Source of the DNA: Acholoe squamosa
Lineage: Eukaryota; Annelida; Polychaeta; Phyllodocida; Polynoidae
DNA: 64,000 bases
Reading direction: 5' to 3'
NCBI GenBank assembly: GCA_949317995.1
Contig: OX439037.1
Coordinates: 17,162,324 to 17,226,323, forward strand
Each line of letters starts with the position of its first letter. The first letter of the stretch is position 1. The position numbers and the translations under genes were made by a program. This document shows, piece after piece, positions 22,765-33,131 of the stretch. Under the pieces are notes generated by a model that saw only the letters and a program-made list of their open reading frames with translations, was not told the origin of the DNA and did not search any database.

Positions 22765-22955
22765 AAAAAAATAGATAAAGTTCTTGCACTGCTGCTTGCT
22801 GCCATGCAGGTTGAATTGCTGCTGCTGAATAACCCCTGCTGTGGGGGGAGAGTGTGAGTCCCCTGTTTTATGAGTTCCACACTAGGTGGCAGATAGGTGC
22901 AGCCACTAGAGTCAATAGACACATAGATCCCACGCGTGGAATCTATGTGAACCAT
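22765..22955 (-). repeat. Ngaro split direct repeat A1 (5' end of element)
   Basis: 191 bp matching A2. It forms the 5' terminus of the element on the minus strand. The promoter and the 5' leader are expected in or just after it, but no core promoter motif could be identified with confidence. Confidence 0.92.
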
Positions 22956-23165
22956 CAAATTAAAGCACACAGTCTCATGTAGGCTACTAGCTTAAAATAA
23001 CCAACATTTTTATATATGTTTTATTTGTTTGATATGTTGAGCCATATTTTATTTAATTTTTGGCAGTTTTTGACATCCAGGAACTTGAAAAAAAAAAAAA
23101 TCCGACCTACCTACCCTGATTTTTTCAGCTATGTTACCTGAACACAAGAATTTTTTTTTAGGCCT

Positions 23166-24581
23166 AATGATGAGAGGGAAAATCACAAAAAATCTACCTG
23201 AGATATACCATGTACACTTGTCTACATGACGTACACTATGTCAGTATGTGTCCATGAAATAATGCTAAGTCCAGTGGTCCTCTCTAGTACAAACCAGGCT
23301 ACAAGTGCGTTTGGTGACAAATAACTCACATTTACATAATTTTATAATTTATAGGATGCAAGATAGGTTGAATACCGCATCTAAACCTGTATAGAACAAG
23401 AGAAAATCGTTTATTTGTTTGAGGGGGGTCAGAATTTTTTCAACCCCTTGACTGGGGGGGGGGGTCAGAATTTTTTCAACACCTTTGATGGGCCCATGGC
23501 CTGGGCCCACCTGTTTTCAGTTGAAAACCCTGCGCGTTACTATACTATAAGCTAAAAGGGGATGTTAACATGCGATTTTTGTCCCTTATGGGAGGGGGTT
23601 GAAAAGATTTTACCCACTCGAGAGGGGGGGGGGGTCGAAAATTCTTTCGCACGTCCGCGCGCAAACCCACCAGCCCCCCATGTTGTTAAAAAATGATCAC
23701 TCCCTAGGCTCCCGGGGGGGGGGGGCACTCCATATATAATCTATAGTATCCATGTGCATACATCACTGTTGACTTGATACCCCTTATACTTTATAGCAGG
23801 GCAATTTTCCAGAAATATATACCCCTTTTGGCGGGATACACTTTTGAAATCTCCATAATTCTTTTCTTTTTAAAATTATACCCCTTAGATGGGGAACCCT
23901 TTAAAAAAGTTGCAAAAAAGCATACCCCCAACTTACACCTCACTCTAAAATTAGACCCTTTCAGTGGGAAAATTTTCTACTAACCCAACCCCCTTTACTG
24001 CAGAGAATTCCACCTTCAAATTGATACCCCTTTTAGCCCAAAATGTTCAAAAATAGCCCCTTATAGAGGATCCTGCTGGATCCGTTCATGGGGCCAAACA
24101 GGACCCCCTTTCCCTCTAGTTTATGTACGCACATGGTTGCCATATTTCCAGGAGTGGCCCCCCCCCGGGCCTAGGCTAAAGAGGGGTCTGAAGAATGCGC
24201 GGGAAACATCCAGGCATTTGGACCGCACTATTTACCATGAACATATGATATATTTGTCACCTCGCTGTTTTCTTTGAATAGAAATGTAATCAAAGGTTAT
24301 TCTTACCTATTGATTAGTAGGTGACACCACAGATTTCTGGTGATATTTAGCACTTTGCAGAACTGCACTGGTTGCAGACATACCAAAGATTGAAATCTTT
24401 GCAGACCGGAAGGAGCTACAGTGGTGCAGTCTAGTGTTGAATCTGAGAAGCAAAATAGCAGGAAACAACTTGTTACGTTGGCTATGGGCTTGCGGGCATA
24501 CATCACGCCGCGCCCTACAGCGCGACGTTTTTGTGAGAGATGCGCGCGTCCGCAAATTCCTTCAGGGAACAATTATACTGG
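23166..24581. other. poly-C/poly-G-rich sequence, no gene
   Basis: Repeated phrases such as GGGGTCAGAATTTTTTCAAC (23427 and 23463) and long G or C runs dominate. The word TTGTTAAAAAATGATCACTC at about 23683-23702 is the same terminal module as seen near 26436, so an isolated element end lies here. A minus-strand segment at 24307-24590 ends in a donor-like AG/GTAAGA, but no reading frame or partner exon supports a gene. Confidence 0.45.
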
Positions 24582-26463
24582 CCCCATTAAGGGAGTGATC
24601 ATCTTCTTAACCCCGGTGGGGGGGGGGGGGGTGTTGAGGGTTTTCACGCGAAAATATTTTGACACCCACGACAACAATTTTTTTTTACCCCCCTATAGTC
24701 TTGCGCGAATGTGCCCATTTAGGGAGCATTCATTATTTATGGCAGGAGGGGGACGACAATCTGTCAGAATGAATACTTCAGAAAAGACTGACCCCCTCCC
24801 TTCGGAATGGGTTGAAAAAAAAATGACCCCCCCCCCTTTCGGAATGGGTTGAAAAAAAATGACCCCCCCTTAGGAATGGGTTGAAAAAAAATGACCCCCC
24901 CCCCTCAGAATAAATTTAGACCTGCCAACCAGTCCTTAGGCATATGATGTTAGGGACCGGCTCCTCTCTATTATGAGACCTTTCAGCTACTGGGGCTGCA
25001 TCTTGCCCATGCAGAATTTGGCCTGGGTTAATAAATTTCTTTTTTTTTTCCTATCTTAAAATAATCGTAGGATCCCCAAACTTTCAGCGAAGCTAAAGGA
25101 GGGTTGGATGCATGTATATCTAAATTTTTAGAAGGATTGATTAAGGATTGAATGCATGAGAGGTGCACGGAAAGTCCTCCTGCAGGGCCGAAACATTTGC
25201 TATTATAACTATCCCACACCGTACAGAGCTCCCTGAGTGGCATATGGTGTGGAAATACCCACACTAAATAAATTGAAAGAAAATGACTCCCACCACATTT
25301 AACTACGTTCAACAGAGGCTACATCAGGTCCATTCATTGTACAAGGTGACATCAGCAGCTTTTGAACCATTTCAGTTATGTGTCATCTTTTGAGCAGTCA
25401 AATTGTGAATACACTGCTGTTGATTGATTTACCTCTAGGTAAAATATCAATTTGAAGGCTAGCATGGATAAGACGTACCTGCGTTAGCAGGTCACGTGAC
25501 TACCCCTTGACCAATCAGAGCGTGGCATTTTTTTAGCTGGTTTCTGTGAATTTGTGAACGATCTTTGAGCAGGTTCCCATATTGTTTTTTGCCGTGCTAG
25601 CCCCTCTTTAAAGGCCTGCTAGCATGGGCTACTACTGATGCAGCTAAAATAGGTATGTCTAATAAAATATTCCATGTGACTACTCCTGACCAATTGAAAA
25701 ATTGTTCTGATTGAGGGACTTGGTTCTGGTTTCTTTTTCAAAAATTTTGTATATGGTACAGAAATAAACTTTTGTAGCTTGTCTTTCTCTTTAGATTTCA
25801 TTGTAATCTCAGTTTTTATATCAATTTGAAGGGTGTTATAGACATAATTCTTGTCAGGGTTGATTTCATCAATGGGTGAAAACAAGAGTTAAATCTGGAA
25901 AGATCTGATTGCGAGGTGATTTTAGCATGTAACATTTTTTACTACTGACAACTTTTTTGGTGCCCTGTTCACTCTTGTGAGGTGTATGGTGTAGCACCAC
26001 AAAGTGCTGTTTGTGGTGTACCATACCCTTCCCAGTACCCCTTTAAAGGAAAGTACTTATTTTCATTGGGCAGAATTATATCTAGAATTATTACTGAAAA
26101 CCAAATAGTTAAAATTCGCGACGTGTTGCGAAAACTTTTGTTCCTTTATCATAAAATTTGCATCACATTGGCAAATACTCTCCAACAGGAAACTACTTGG
26201 CCCTCGGGAATGGGTTGAAAAAAAATGACCCCCCTTTCTAATAATAGGTTGAAAAAAGCGACCCCCCCCTTTGAATACCTCAAAAAAATAAGACCCCCCC
26301 CTTCATTTGGTCATCCCCCCTGCCATAAATGAACGCTCCCTTAGTAGGTAACGTGCAGGCCTTTATTTTTACTGAAATAAAAAAGGATGAAAAGAATTCT
26401 GACCCCCCCCCCCATACCCACCAGTGCCCTCCTGTTGTTAAAAAATGATCACTCCCTATTAAA
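24582..26463. repeat. nested C-rich inverted-repeat elements
   Basis: The outer pair is AAGGGAGTGATCATCTTCTT at about 24588 and the complement of AGGGAGTGATCATTTTTTAA at about 26436-26455. The inner pair is AGGGAGCATTCATTATTTAT at about 24720 and the complement of AGGGAGCGTTCATTTATGGC at about 26321-26340, followed on both sides by GGCAGGGGGG-like runs. The arrangement suggests one TIR element inserted inside another of a related family. The inner 1.6 kb has no transposase-like frame. Confidence 0.5.
24789..24908. repeat. ~40-bp minisatellite
   Basis: Three to four tandem units of GGAATGGGTTGAAAAAAAA followed by a TGACCCCCC(C)n tract. Related units recur at about 26203-26300. The unit combines an A run and a C run, so copy number may be unreliable in assembly. 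Confidence 0.7.
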
Positions 26464-26702
26464 GTTTGGCATGGCCAATACACCTACTTTCAATGCCCCA
26501 AGGGCATGCATTACTCAGTTTTCAATGGGCACCAAGGGCATAGACGACTCTAAAATTGATGCCCGCGGCCATGCATTGAGTCAACCAAAGCCATAGAAGT
26601 GAAAAAAAATGTTGTTAGGGCATGGATGACATTGATGATGCCCTCAGGCATGGAAGCCTATTCATCAATCTTAGTTTCTATAGTAAGAATCTAAATGGAT
26701 TA

Positions 26703-28205
26703 GGGTAGAGGCACACATTGCGGACCCTCCTGGCCACACAACACGTAACTATATTTGATCCTCAAATCTTGTACCTTTACACTTTTTGTATTTTACTTTC
26801 TATAGCACAAATGAAAACATGATACATGGCCACTTATATCCATGAAGAAGTTTTAATAATTCCCCCCTCACATATGAATAAATGACCTGTGCATATATAT
26901 ATTCTCCTCAAAACATCAAATTGTACCTGAAGTCGGACAGCTTATGCTAGACATGACGCTACAGTTAGCCACTATGCTAACTAATTGATATAGGCATAGT
27001 GGATACTTGTTTGTTGAATATATCATAATGGAAAGCAGCATAACAGTATTAACACTAGAGGAAACAAGCTCATACACTACTGTAAACGTATTAATTTTCG
27101 CACAGCTAAAATTTTCAAGCATCCGGCATAAAAGGATATTTTTACGCAATGATATTTTTGCGCACCTACAATCACTAGATCGTCAGCTATATGACATTTT
27201 TTACTGTTATTCAATTGGACAATTATTAAGAATTTTACAGCCGAAAATATAGAGAAAAATGAAAATGGACATGGATCATATTCCTTAGATATAAAAGCTA
27301 ACTACACTGTATACTGTCATTGTTTTGTTTTTTGTTTGTTTGTTTTTGTGTGTATAATTATAACAATTAGCATTCAGTTTTTAGATAAATAAAAAAGAAA
27401 ACAACAAAAAAAGCAAAACAAATGGGACCTCTGATTGGTTTTTGTGTTAAATTTTCACACACATCATATTTTCGCGCATTCATGCATGTGCGCAAAATAC
27501 ACGAAAATATGTACTGCGCGAAAATTTATACGTTTACAGTAATTGTCTCCAAAATAATCTCAGATATTTGATTTTGAATATCTGTAGGCTTAACTGAACT
27601 TGACCTCTGTGAGGCAAAGCGGGGACTGATTGAATATAGGTGTTAGGTACTGGTACTGGGTAAACCAAAAACACACATATGAAATCCATGCATGTGAGTA
27701 GGTATATAGTGTAAGGATTCTTATTCTGACAAATACACATTGTTAATGTATATAAACCATGCTATAACTGTGTCCCAGGCAAGGTGCAATTGGTGTCCGA
27801 CTTTGGGTACAATTTAGATGTCATATAAGAATTGCTCCCACAATGCAATATTAGTGGTGCATCCAGGCTTTGGAAGTCAAGTCAATTATGTATGTTTCTA
27901 TTGACATGATAAGACGTTCCATAAGCATGATGGTTAGGACACAACAGATTCACCAATTGAACCAGTTTCCCCATTCACTCACAATCTGTGATGATAAAAT
28001 TATGGCAAAAACACCCTGGGTTAGCATACTTGTAAAAACACTTGTAAAGAGCCTTAAATCATTTATGCTGTATTTGTTAGAGAGATTAATGGCTTAATTT
28101 TAATGACCAGTTCATATGATAGGTAAATTTCTCATATTTATTATGTAATGCAGTGCAAAAGGTGTCCGACTTTATGTGTCTGTCCGACTCAGGGTGCCTT
28201 TACCC
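26703..28205. mobile_element. 1.5-kb TA-flanked TIR element (non-autonomous)
   Basis: Flanked by TA (26701-26702 and 28206-28207). The left end is GGGTAGAGGCACACATTGCG. The right end is the complement of GGGTAAAGGCACCCTGAGTC. Subterminal GTCCGAC words occur near 27796, 28165 and 28182 (GGTGTCCGACTTT-like). No open frame resembles a transposase, so it is non-autonomous. A second element, at 27080-27539, is inserted within it. A truncated relative lies at about 31711-32570. Confidence 0.7.
27080..27539. mobile_element. 460-bp TA-flanked MITE nested in the previous element
   Basis: The TA at 27078-27079 and 27540-27541 flank inverted ends CTGTAAACGTATTAATTTTC and the complement of CTGTAAACGTATAAATTTTC (about 26 bp). 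Subterminal TTTTCGCGC/TTTTTGCGC/TTTTACGC words repeat near both ends, a layout like that of the 12669-12901 element. It has no coding capacity. Confidence 0.82.
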
Positions 28206-28207
28206 TA

Positions 28208-28942
28208 TATACTAATGATCGATTTGCGACGTCATTTGTGGATGGCCCCAGAAGCCTGTTCAAGGCCATGGGAAGTTTTCTTTCTTTCTATATTCAATAA
28301 TTAATTTATTAAAGGAAGAATCATATGTGAGGCAGAGGTGTAGGACATGTCATGGCAGATACGATCCTTACTATAGAACAGTACTGGACATGTTGTATTC
28401 AATGGGGAGATGGGATACAATGTGGCCGTATTTAATGGGTGTCCGCCATCTTGGATTTTGAACAGATCTGAGCAATTTTTCTTTATTTAAAAGCAAAATA
28501 ACCCCTTGGCCATGACATAAATGGTGGGACTGAGGTGGGACAGGTGTATCCCACGAAACCATTAGAATGGCTGAGTGGGATACGACCAGTCCCACTTCAA
28601 GGAATACAATGTAAAAATATGCATGGTTGTGGACATTTGCTTATGTACTCAACCTACCACCCCAGGATGATATCACTGTGAACTGGGATGATATTCGCTA
28701 ACATTTAAATAAAAAATGGTCTGAGTATCTAGTGTTTGAAGGGGATCTATAAATAACGTCATGCAAAATTTGACCATTTTTGACCCCCCCTCCCCATCTC
28801 ATCAATTTTCTTTTGCCAATTTTGCAATGCTTAAGCTGTATGGAAAATTAATTCCGTAATGCCAGGCCAGACCCCCCCCCCCCTTCTCCCCCCTCCAGCA
28901 TGACGTCATTTGTGGATTGCCCCAAATAACATGGTACATCCC
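28208..28942. other. no gene recognised
   Basis: This stretch repeats the phrase GGGATA(C)-GTGGGACAGGTGTATCC loosely at 28405-28600. A pyrimidine/purine tract lies at 28786-28796, and a CCCCCCCCCC run is at about 28872. No coding signal. Confidence 0.35.
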
Positions 28943-29230
28943 CAGGTAGCACAGAGACATTGGCAGGCTGACATTGGCCCAACCATCATCTTTACATCGG
29001 CTGCCCATCCTGCCTACAGAGGCCCGACGGTGCAAACCAATTGCCAACATAGGCCCAACATAAGCTTTTGGTCGGCACACATGAGCATCGGCAAATTTGC
29101 CAATGTCCTGCCTTGTTGGCATTTGGTGGGCAAAATGCCAATGGTCGGGCCTGCATAGGCCCGATGGGCAGCCAATGTTAGCCCGATGTGTTAGGCCAAC
29201 GTCAGTGCCCAAATTTTTGTGTACTACCTG
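28943..29230. repeat. MITE with CAGGTAG termini and GGCCCGA words
   Basis: The ends are CAGGTAGCACAGAGACATTG and the complement of CAGGTAGTACACAAAAATTT, followed on both sides by GACATTGGCC/GACGTTGGCC. The interior repeats the words TTGGC(A/C), GGCCCGA and GCCAATG many times. TACAT occurs next to both ends (28935-28939 and 29231-29235), a possible target duplication. A long minus-strand open frame across it (28802-29368) is explained by this repetitive composition, not by a gene. Confidence 0.7.
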
Positions 29231-30799
29231 TACATACTTTAATGCAGTGAGATGGCTGGAGCTCAACAGCAAATTTGAGGAAAACCAATAAAAATCATTC
29301 AACAACAACAACAACAACAACAGGTTCCTTAGGGTGAATCGATGTGAATGTAAAGCACTCTCGTGCACATCTTAATATTTATTCCATGCTACATATATTC
29401 ATTTAAAAGAGACATATCATGCATGGGGGATGTGGATCGCTGCTGTATAGTGTTGGTGTAGGCATTAGGCTTTCTTTTTAATTTGTATTTTCTATTACTT
29501 GTTACAGTCTATATCCATGAAATACTATTTAAGTGAGCCATATGTACTTATCAACCTCATCATCACCTCATCACTTCATCCCATAGAAGTTATCAATTCT
29601 ATTATTGTGTATAGCTAAAAGAAAGTATTTGATAAGCTTAAAATGATATTTTTTTAGATATGGGACTGTTATCCAATAGGGCTACTTTTTTTAATAGCAT
29701 ACTATTGATAGCTGTATTTGTTTACAGACGGTCTTTTTAGAATAATGAAATGTCAAATTGAAATTGGACTGAATCGGTTGTTCAAAGTAACATGAAATAG
29801 AGCCCCAAGTCCATTACATAACTTGTCCAGTATTTTCCAACTTTCAGACAGTAACCATACAGTACGGCCTACCACAAAACCTACAGTATTATTTAGAACC
29901 TGGTGCAAGCCACAGAAGACACCCTCTGTTCCTGTGCTGGGGTAGCAATTTCCCCAGCACTGGAAGTCATTTCTCAGACACTAAGTTTTGAGCACCCAGG
30001 AGGCTATTGCAAAAAGAATCGGAACCGCATTCTCACTGTCATAACTCACCTTCCAGTTCCTGGCTGTTCTGCTGCTCAGAACCAACTTCTCACCTTACAC
30101 TCAGAATCAATCCTCTTAGTGTGAGTCATACTGGGAAGCATTCCTCAATTCATGAAAACTTAAGAATCACTTCTATAACTTATTACTTCCCTGCAAAACA
30201 GGGGAGAAATCATTGCTTGAGGGTAGTCAGTTCCCATTTGGGAATAGTACCTCCGACAGAATTGAATTTCTGTCCTTTCGCAACACCCCCCTGAAATCAT
30301 ACTGACCTGGCTAGGATCAGAAGGGAATTCTTCATTGTACAGGGTCAATCACTACGATTACAGCAGATACAGAAGGAAAAGGCATGCACCTGGAGGGTAT
30401 CTCAAAAAGATTTGGAATTGATCCTGTCGGAGGTGATAATTCCAAAATTGAACTCACTGACCTTCTGGAGTGGATTCCCTCTTGTATTGTAAAGAGGGAG
30501 TCAGTTATAGGAGTGGTATAGGAGGGGTCCAGTCTCTTATTTTGCAACTGGACCTATTTCCGTGCAGTTCACTTGTAGCAGAAGTCAAGCAGGGAAGTCT
30601 GTTCTTAGGGTGAGAAATGTAGGAGAACTGCAGGATCAAATAGTTACGGTGAGAACTGGTTTTTTTTTGAGATACCCTCCTGTATAGGCAATCGTAGGTA
30701 ATACATGATCACCAAGGGTCAATCACTATGATTGGACTGGATCGTAGGGGTGGTTGAAATCGGAGGGAGAGGGGTAGGATAGTAGTGTTTGAGAAATGG
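29231..30799. other. no gene recognised
   Basis: An (ACA)n-type run at about 29301-29322 is followed by AT-rich sequence. Around 29900-30640 there is a cluster of moderately long open frames on both strands, but no motif or splice structure supports them. Some of this may be 3' flank of the GPCR pseudogene. Confidence 0.4.
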
Positions 30800-31720
30800 C
30801 TAGCTGGTCTCACTAGCTGCTCTACCAGGTGAAGCAATGGGTGCATGTCTTCCTGCTCTCCATCCTGTTTTTGATGACATTAGTCTCCCACACGGTGTGT
30901 TCCTACACAGCTGGGCCGAGGCCATGATGAAGGGCCTCAGGGTCAGCATGTAGATGATGGGATTCCAGAACGAGTTGGATGCAGTGAGTTGAGGAGTGAA
31001 GAAATCAGTCACTAGGTGTAGCGTGTGGCCATTGATCATCTCTGAAATTGCCATGGTTATCATGTAAGGGAACCAGGCAATATAGAAACCTACAAGTAAT
31101 TGGCAAAAAGGTCAAATCATTTCCAGATTAAAGATTCCATGTCATAAAATGAGCAATGGCACCTACATTGCTCGGTCTTTACACTATTTTGATACTATCT
31201 CCTGAAGGGAGTTATCATTTTTTAACAGAAGTGTGGCGGGCAAACAAACCCTTTTGACCTAGAGTAACTCGCAGGCTATTTTTTGTTTTTGCTGAAAGCA
31301 GGTAAAATCATTCCCCCCCCCCTCAGAGGGACTGAAACTTGTTTTCTTCTTTAAGCATTCACATAACAAAGGCGAAATACAGGTCTATACTAGAGTGAAA
31401 AGGGAAATAATAAACCAACTGAAATACAGAATTGCTCACTTACCAAATGTCATAGTACCTGTGGCTTCTTGGCATTATCATATTAGTTAGATGCAAGGCA
31501 AAAACACCCAACCAAATTATCATATTGATGGTAATGACTCGCGCTCTTGTAAGCAGGTAACTAAGTGGATATAGAAAGGACCCTGTCTATATTGAGGTAT
31601 GCGAACATGACTATGGACACTGTTCAAAAGAAGGCCAGTGCATGGCTTTTGTTGGGACATGTTAGATGTTGAGACTGAAGCTGGTAGACAGAGTAGGTTT
31701 TGTAGATCATAGGGTAAAGG
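30800..31720 (-). pseudogene. class A (rhodopsin-like) GPCR, probable pseudogene
   Basis: The 3' exon (31089-30800) begins after a good acceptor (pyrimidine-rich stretch then TTGTAG). It encodes the end of TM6 with the W-x-P-Y motif as AWFPY, then TM7 with NPIIY and a cytoplasmic tail with two Cys. The upstream exon (about 31720-31444, ending at a GTAAGT donor) encodes TM3 from a Cys (position 3.25) to D-R in LNIDR. The spacing of 25 residues from Cys to Arg is exactly that of the family. The exon then gives loop 2 (PLSYLLTRARVI) and TM4. A TGA falls inside TM3 and a frame change lies between LNIDRVLSIS and PLSY. TM5 and TM1-2 were not found. The residue six before the NP of NPxxY is Ala, so this is not a retinal-binding opsin. 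The ligand is unknown. Confidence 0.72.
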
Positions 31721-32084
31721 CACCCATTTCGGACACTCCTGAACATCTAAGAGGCGACCAATCTTTGGTGCTCAAATTTTGGCACTTATAATTTTTTGAA
31801 TTCCACTTTCTATTGCACCAGTAGATACATGATACTTGACCATCAATACATATGAACAGTGAACAAGTAACTAATGGATATATCATGATGAGTGACTGTT
31901 ATCCAACAATAACATGCAACGAGGGGGGCAAGTCATGGCATATCCATTAACTACTTATTTTATTACACGATAATCAATAGATAATCAATAAAAAAACAAT
32001 AAATTCAAGTTGAAAACAAAAATCTTTCCCTCGCCAGTACTCGAAGCAAGCCATAGTGTGTGTACACATGGCAAAAAAAAAGAT

Positions 32085-32163
32085 TCGCCCGGACTGGGAC
32101 TCGTCCTGCCTAGCTGTAGAAGCTGAGCGCAATGCGCTACCCACTAGACCACCGGGTCTCACA
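32085..32163 (-). repeat. tRNA-like SINE or tRNA pseudogene
   Basis: On the minus strand the start GACCCGGTGGTCTAGTGGGT is followed by AGCGCATTGCGCTC. It contains a good box A (TGGTCTAGTGG) and a D-arm-like segment. The box B region is degenerate (AGGACGAGTCCC). A T run then follows, which could act as a polymerase III terminator. The degenerate B box argues for a SINE head or pseudogene. Confidence 0.5.
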
Positions 32164-32317
32164 CCTCGGCACCCGGCTTGGCTTGGTTTGAACGCGTCCC
32201 GCAGTCCTCTATAATTATAATGCTATTCTAACCTTGCACATGTGAGAGTTGTTGTGGGGGGACACAGCCATAGCAATGACTTATACAGACCTGGTTCTAA
32301 CCAAGCTTCTCTCGTCA

Positions 32318-32387
32318 GTCCCTGTGGCAATGCATAGGGAGCTGGATTTGGGATCTGAGACTGCAGGTTCGACCCCTACCCTGGCAA
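32318..32387 (+). repeat. tRNA-like SINE head
   Basis: The plus strand carries a box B match, GCAGGTTCGACCCCTACC, about 45 bases after a weak box A-like TGGCAATGCATAGGG. A cloverleaf is not convincing at the acceptor stem. It lies inside the truncated TIR element. Confidence 0.45.
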
Positions 32388-32746
32388 TGAAAAATTTCGT
32401 AAGTTTTAAGTTATGATAAATCTCTCCCATACATATGGATAAATGAATTGTACATAATCTTGTTTTCAAAACATCAAATTGTACAGCCCATGCCAGACAT
32501 GACCCTACAGGTGGACACCATGTTACATGTATCTCATTGATATAGACACAATGTCTCACTGTATATGAAATATGCTATAAAGGCTTATACCACGCTTATC
32601 ACATTTCAAAATGATTTTGGGTGCCCAAACTGGATAATCTGAGTGCTTTTATCACTTGAATAATGACAGTGTTCTTTTTGTATACTGTTCTTATATGTGA
32701 CAACAGCTATGACATAGCTTTGATGGTGGTTCATACTGAAAAAGCT

Positions 32747-32822
32747 CAGCATTGCCTGGGATTGATCCAGGGACCTTCTGATATAAAGTTCTGCATCTTA
32801 TCCATTAGGCCATGGGGCTGGA
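32747..32822 (-). repeat. tRNA-Arg-like pseudogene or SINE head
   Basis: The minus strand starts CAGCCCCATGGCCTAATGGA. Box A (TGGCCTAATGG) is intact and the D-loop resembles animal tRNA-Arg. The T arm is CCTGG-ATCAATC-CCAGG with a perfect 5-bp stem and 7-base loop. The acceptor stem pairs in only about four of seven positions and the anticodon arm is disturbed (AACTTTATATCAG), so a working tRNA is unlikely. Confidence 0.5.
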
Positions 32823-33131
32823 CAATAGTGTTGGGTTAGATGAGTCATATGTCAGGGACCCTATGGATACCATATATATATATGGGACTATATACACCTG
32901 TGTATATATATATAATTAATATGTGCAGTGGTTGGAACTTTTTTCCTCCAGGGCGCGCATTGGTATGTATGACGTCATAGTCAACAAATAGCGCCTATAT
33001 AAGCTCCGGGATCCAAATTAACCGTCAGTTGGCGGATATACCTCGAGCGGCACACACCACGCTGGGTGGTGCCGGGAATTTTAACTTTTATTCTTTGTTT
33101 TTTCGAATACTACGGTATAATACCCTGCAAT

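Larger units (their letters stand above)
17452..22955 (-). mobile_element. near-complete Ngaro-type tyrosine-recombinase retrotransposon
   Basis: Read on the minus strand: repeat A1 (22955-22765), Gag, reverse transcriptase/RNase H, tyrosine recombinase, then B1 (17832-17758), A2 (17759-17569) and B2 (17526-17452). The A copies are 191 bp and differ at one visible base. The B copies are 75 bp and identical. This split direct repeat arrangement (A1 - ORFs - B1 A2 - B2) is the hallmark of Ngaro/PAT-like elements, which are thought to integrate through a circular intermediate without target duplication. The high repeat identity and largely open frames indicate a recent insertion. One internal stop in RT is the only clear lesion. 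Confidence 0.92.
17309..23165. repeat. AGGCCT-ended repeat, copy 2, split by the Ngaro element
   Basis: The left part (17309-17451) begins AGGCCTAAAAAAAAAAGAAG and continues with GTTCAGGTA and CCGACCTACCC. The right part (22956-23165) ends with the complementary modules: CCGACCTACC, GTTACCTGAAC, then poly-T and AGGCCT at 23160-23165. Together they form one element with inverted ends, related to the copy at 5192-5432, and the Ngaro retroelement lies between 17452 and 22955. Confidence 0.65.
31711..32570. repeat. truncated relative of the 26703-28205 element
   Basis: The left end GGGTAAAGGCACCCATTTCG matches the terminal motif of the 1.5-kb element. Internal blocks around 32430-32540 (CAAAACATCAAATTGTAC, CCAGACATGACCCTAC) match its 26910-26970 region. 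The right terminus is not present. tRNA-like SINE sequences lie between the two matching parts, consistent with insertions into an old copy. Confidence 0.55.

Noticed and set aside
24307..24590. Possible first exon on the minus strand with a GTAAGA donor
   Set aside because: The candidate frame ends in a stop right before the donor, and no matching downstream exon was seen.
28802..29368. Minus-strand open frame of 188 codons
   Set aside because: It spans a MITE whose repeated GGCCCGA/TTGGC words keep several frames open. No domain, and both strands are similarly open.
31090..31443. Missing TM5 exon of the GPCR
   Set aside because: A short stretch near 31340-31395 resembles a hydrophobic helix but contains a stop and has weak splice sites, so it was not called.
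32747..32822. Functional tRNA-Arg gene
   Set aside because: The T arm and box A are good, but the acceptor stem pairs poorly and the anticodon arm is disrupted.
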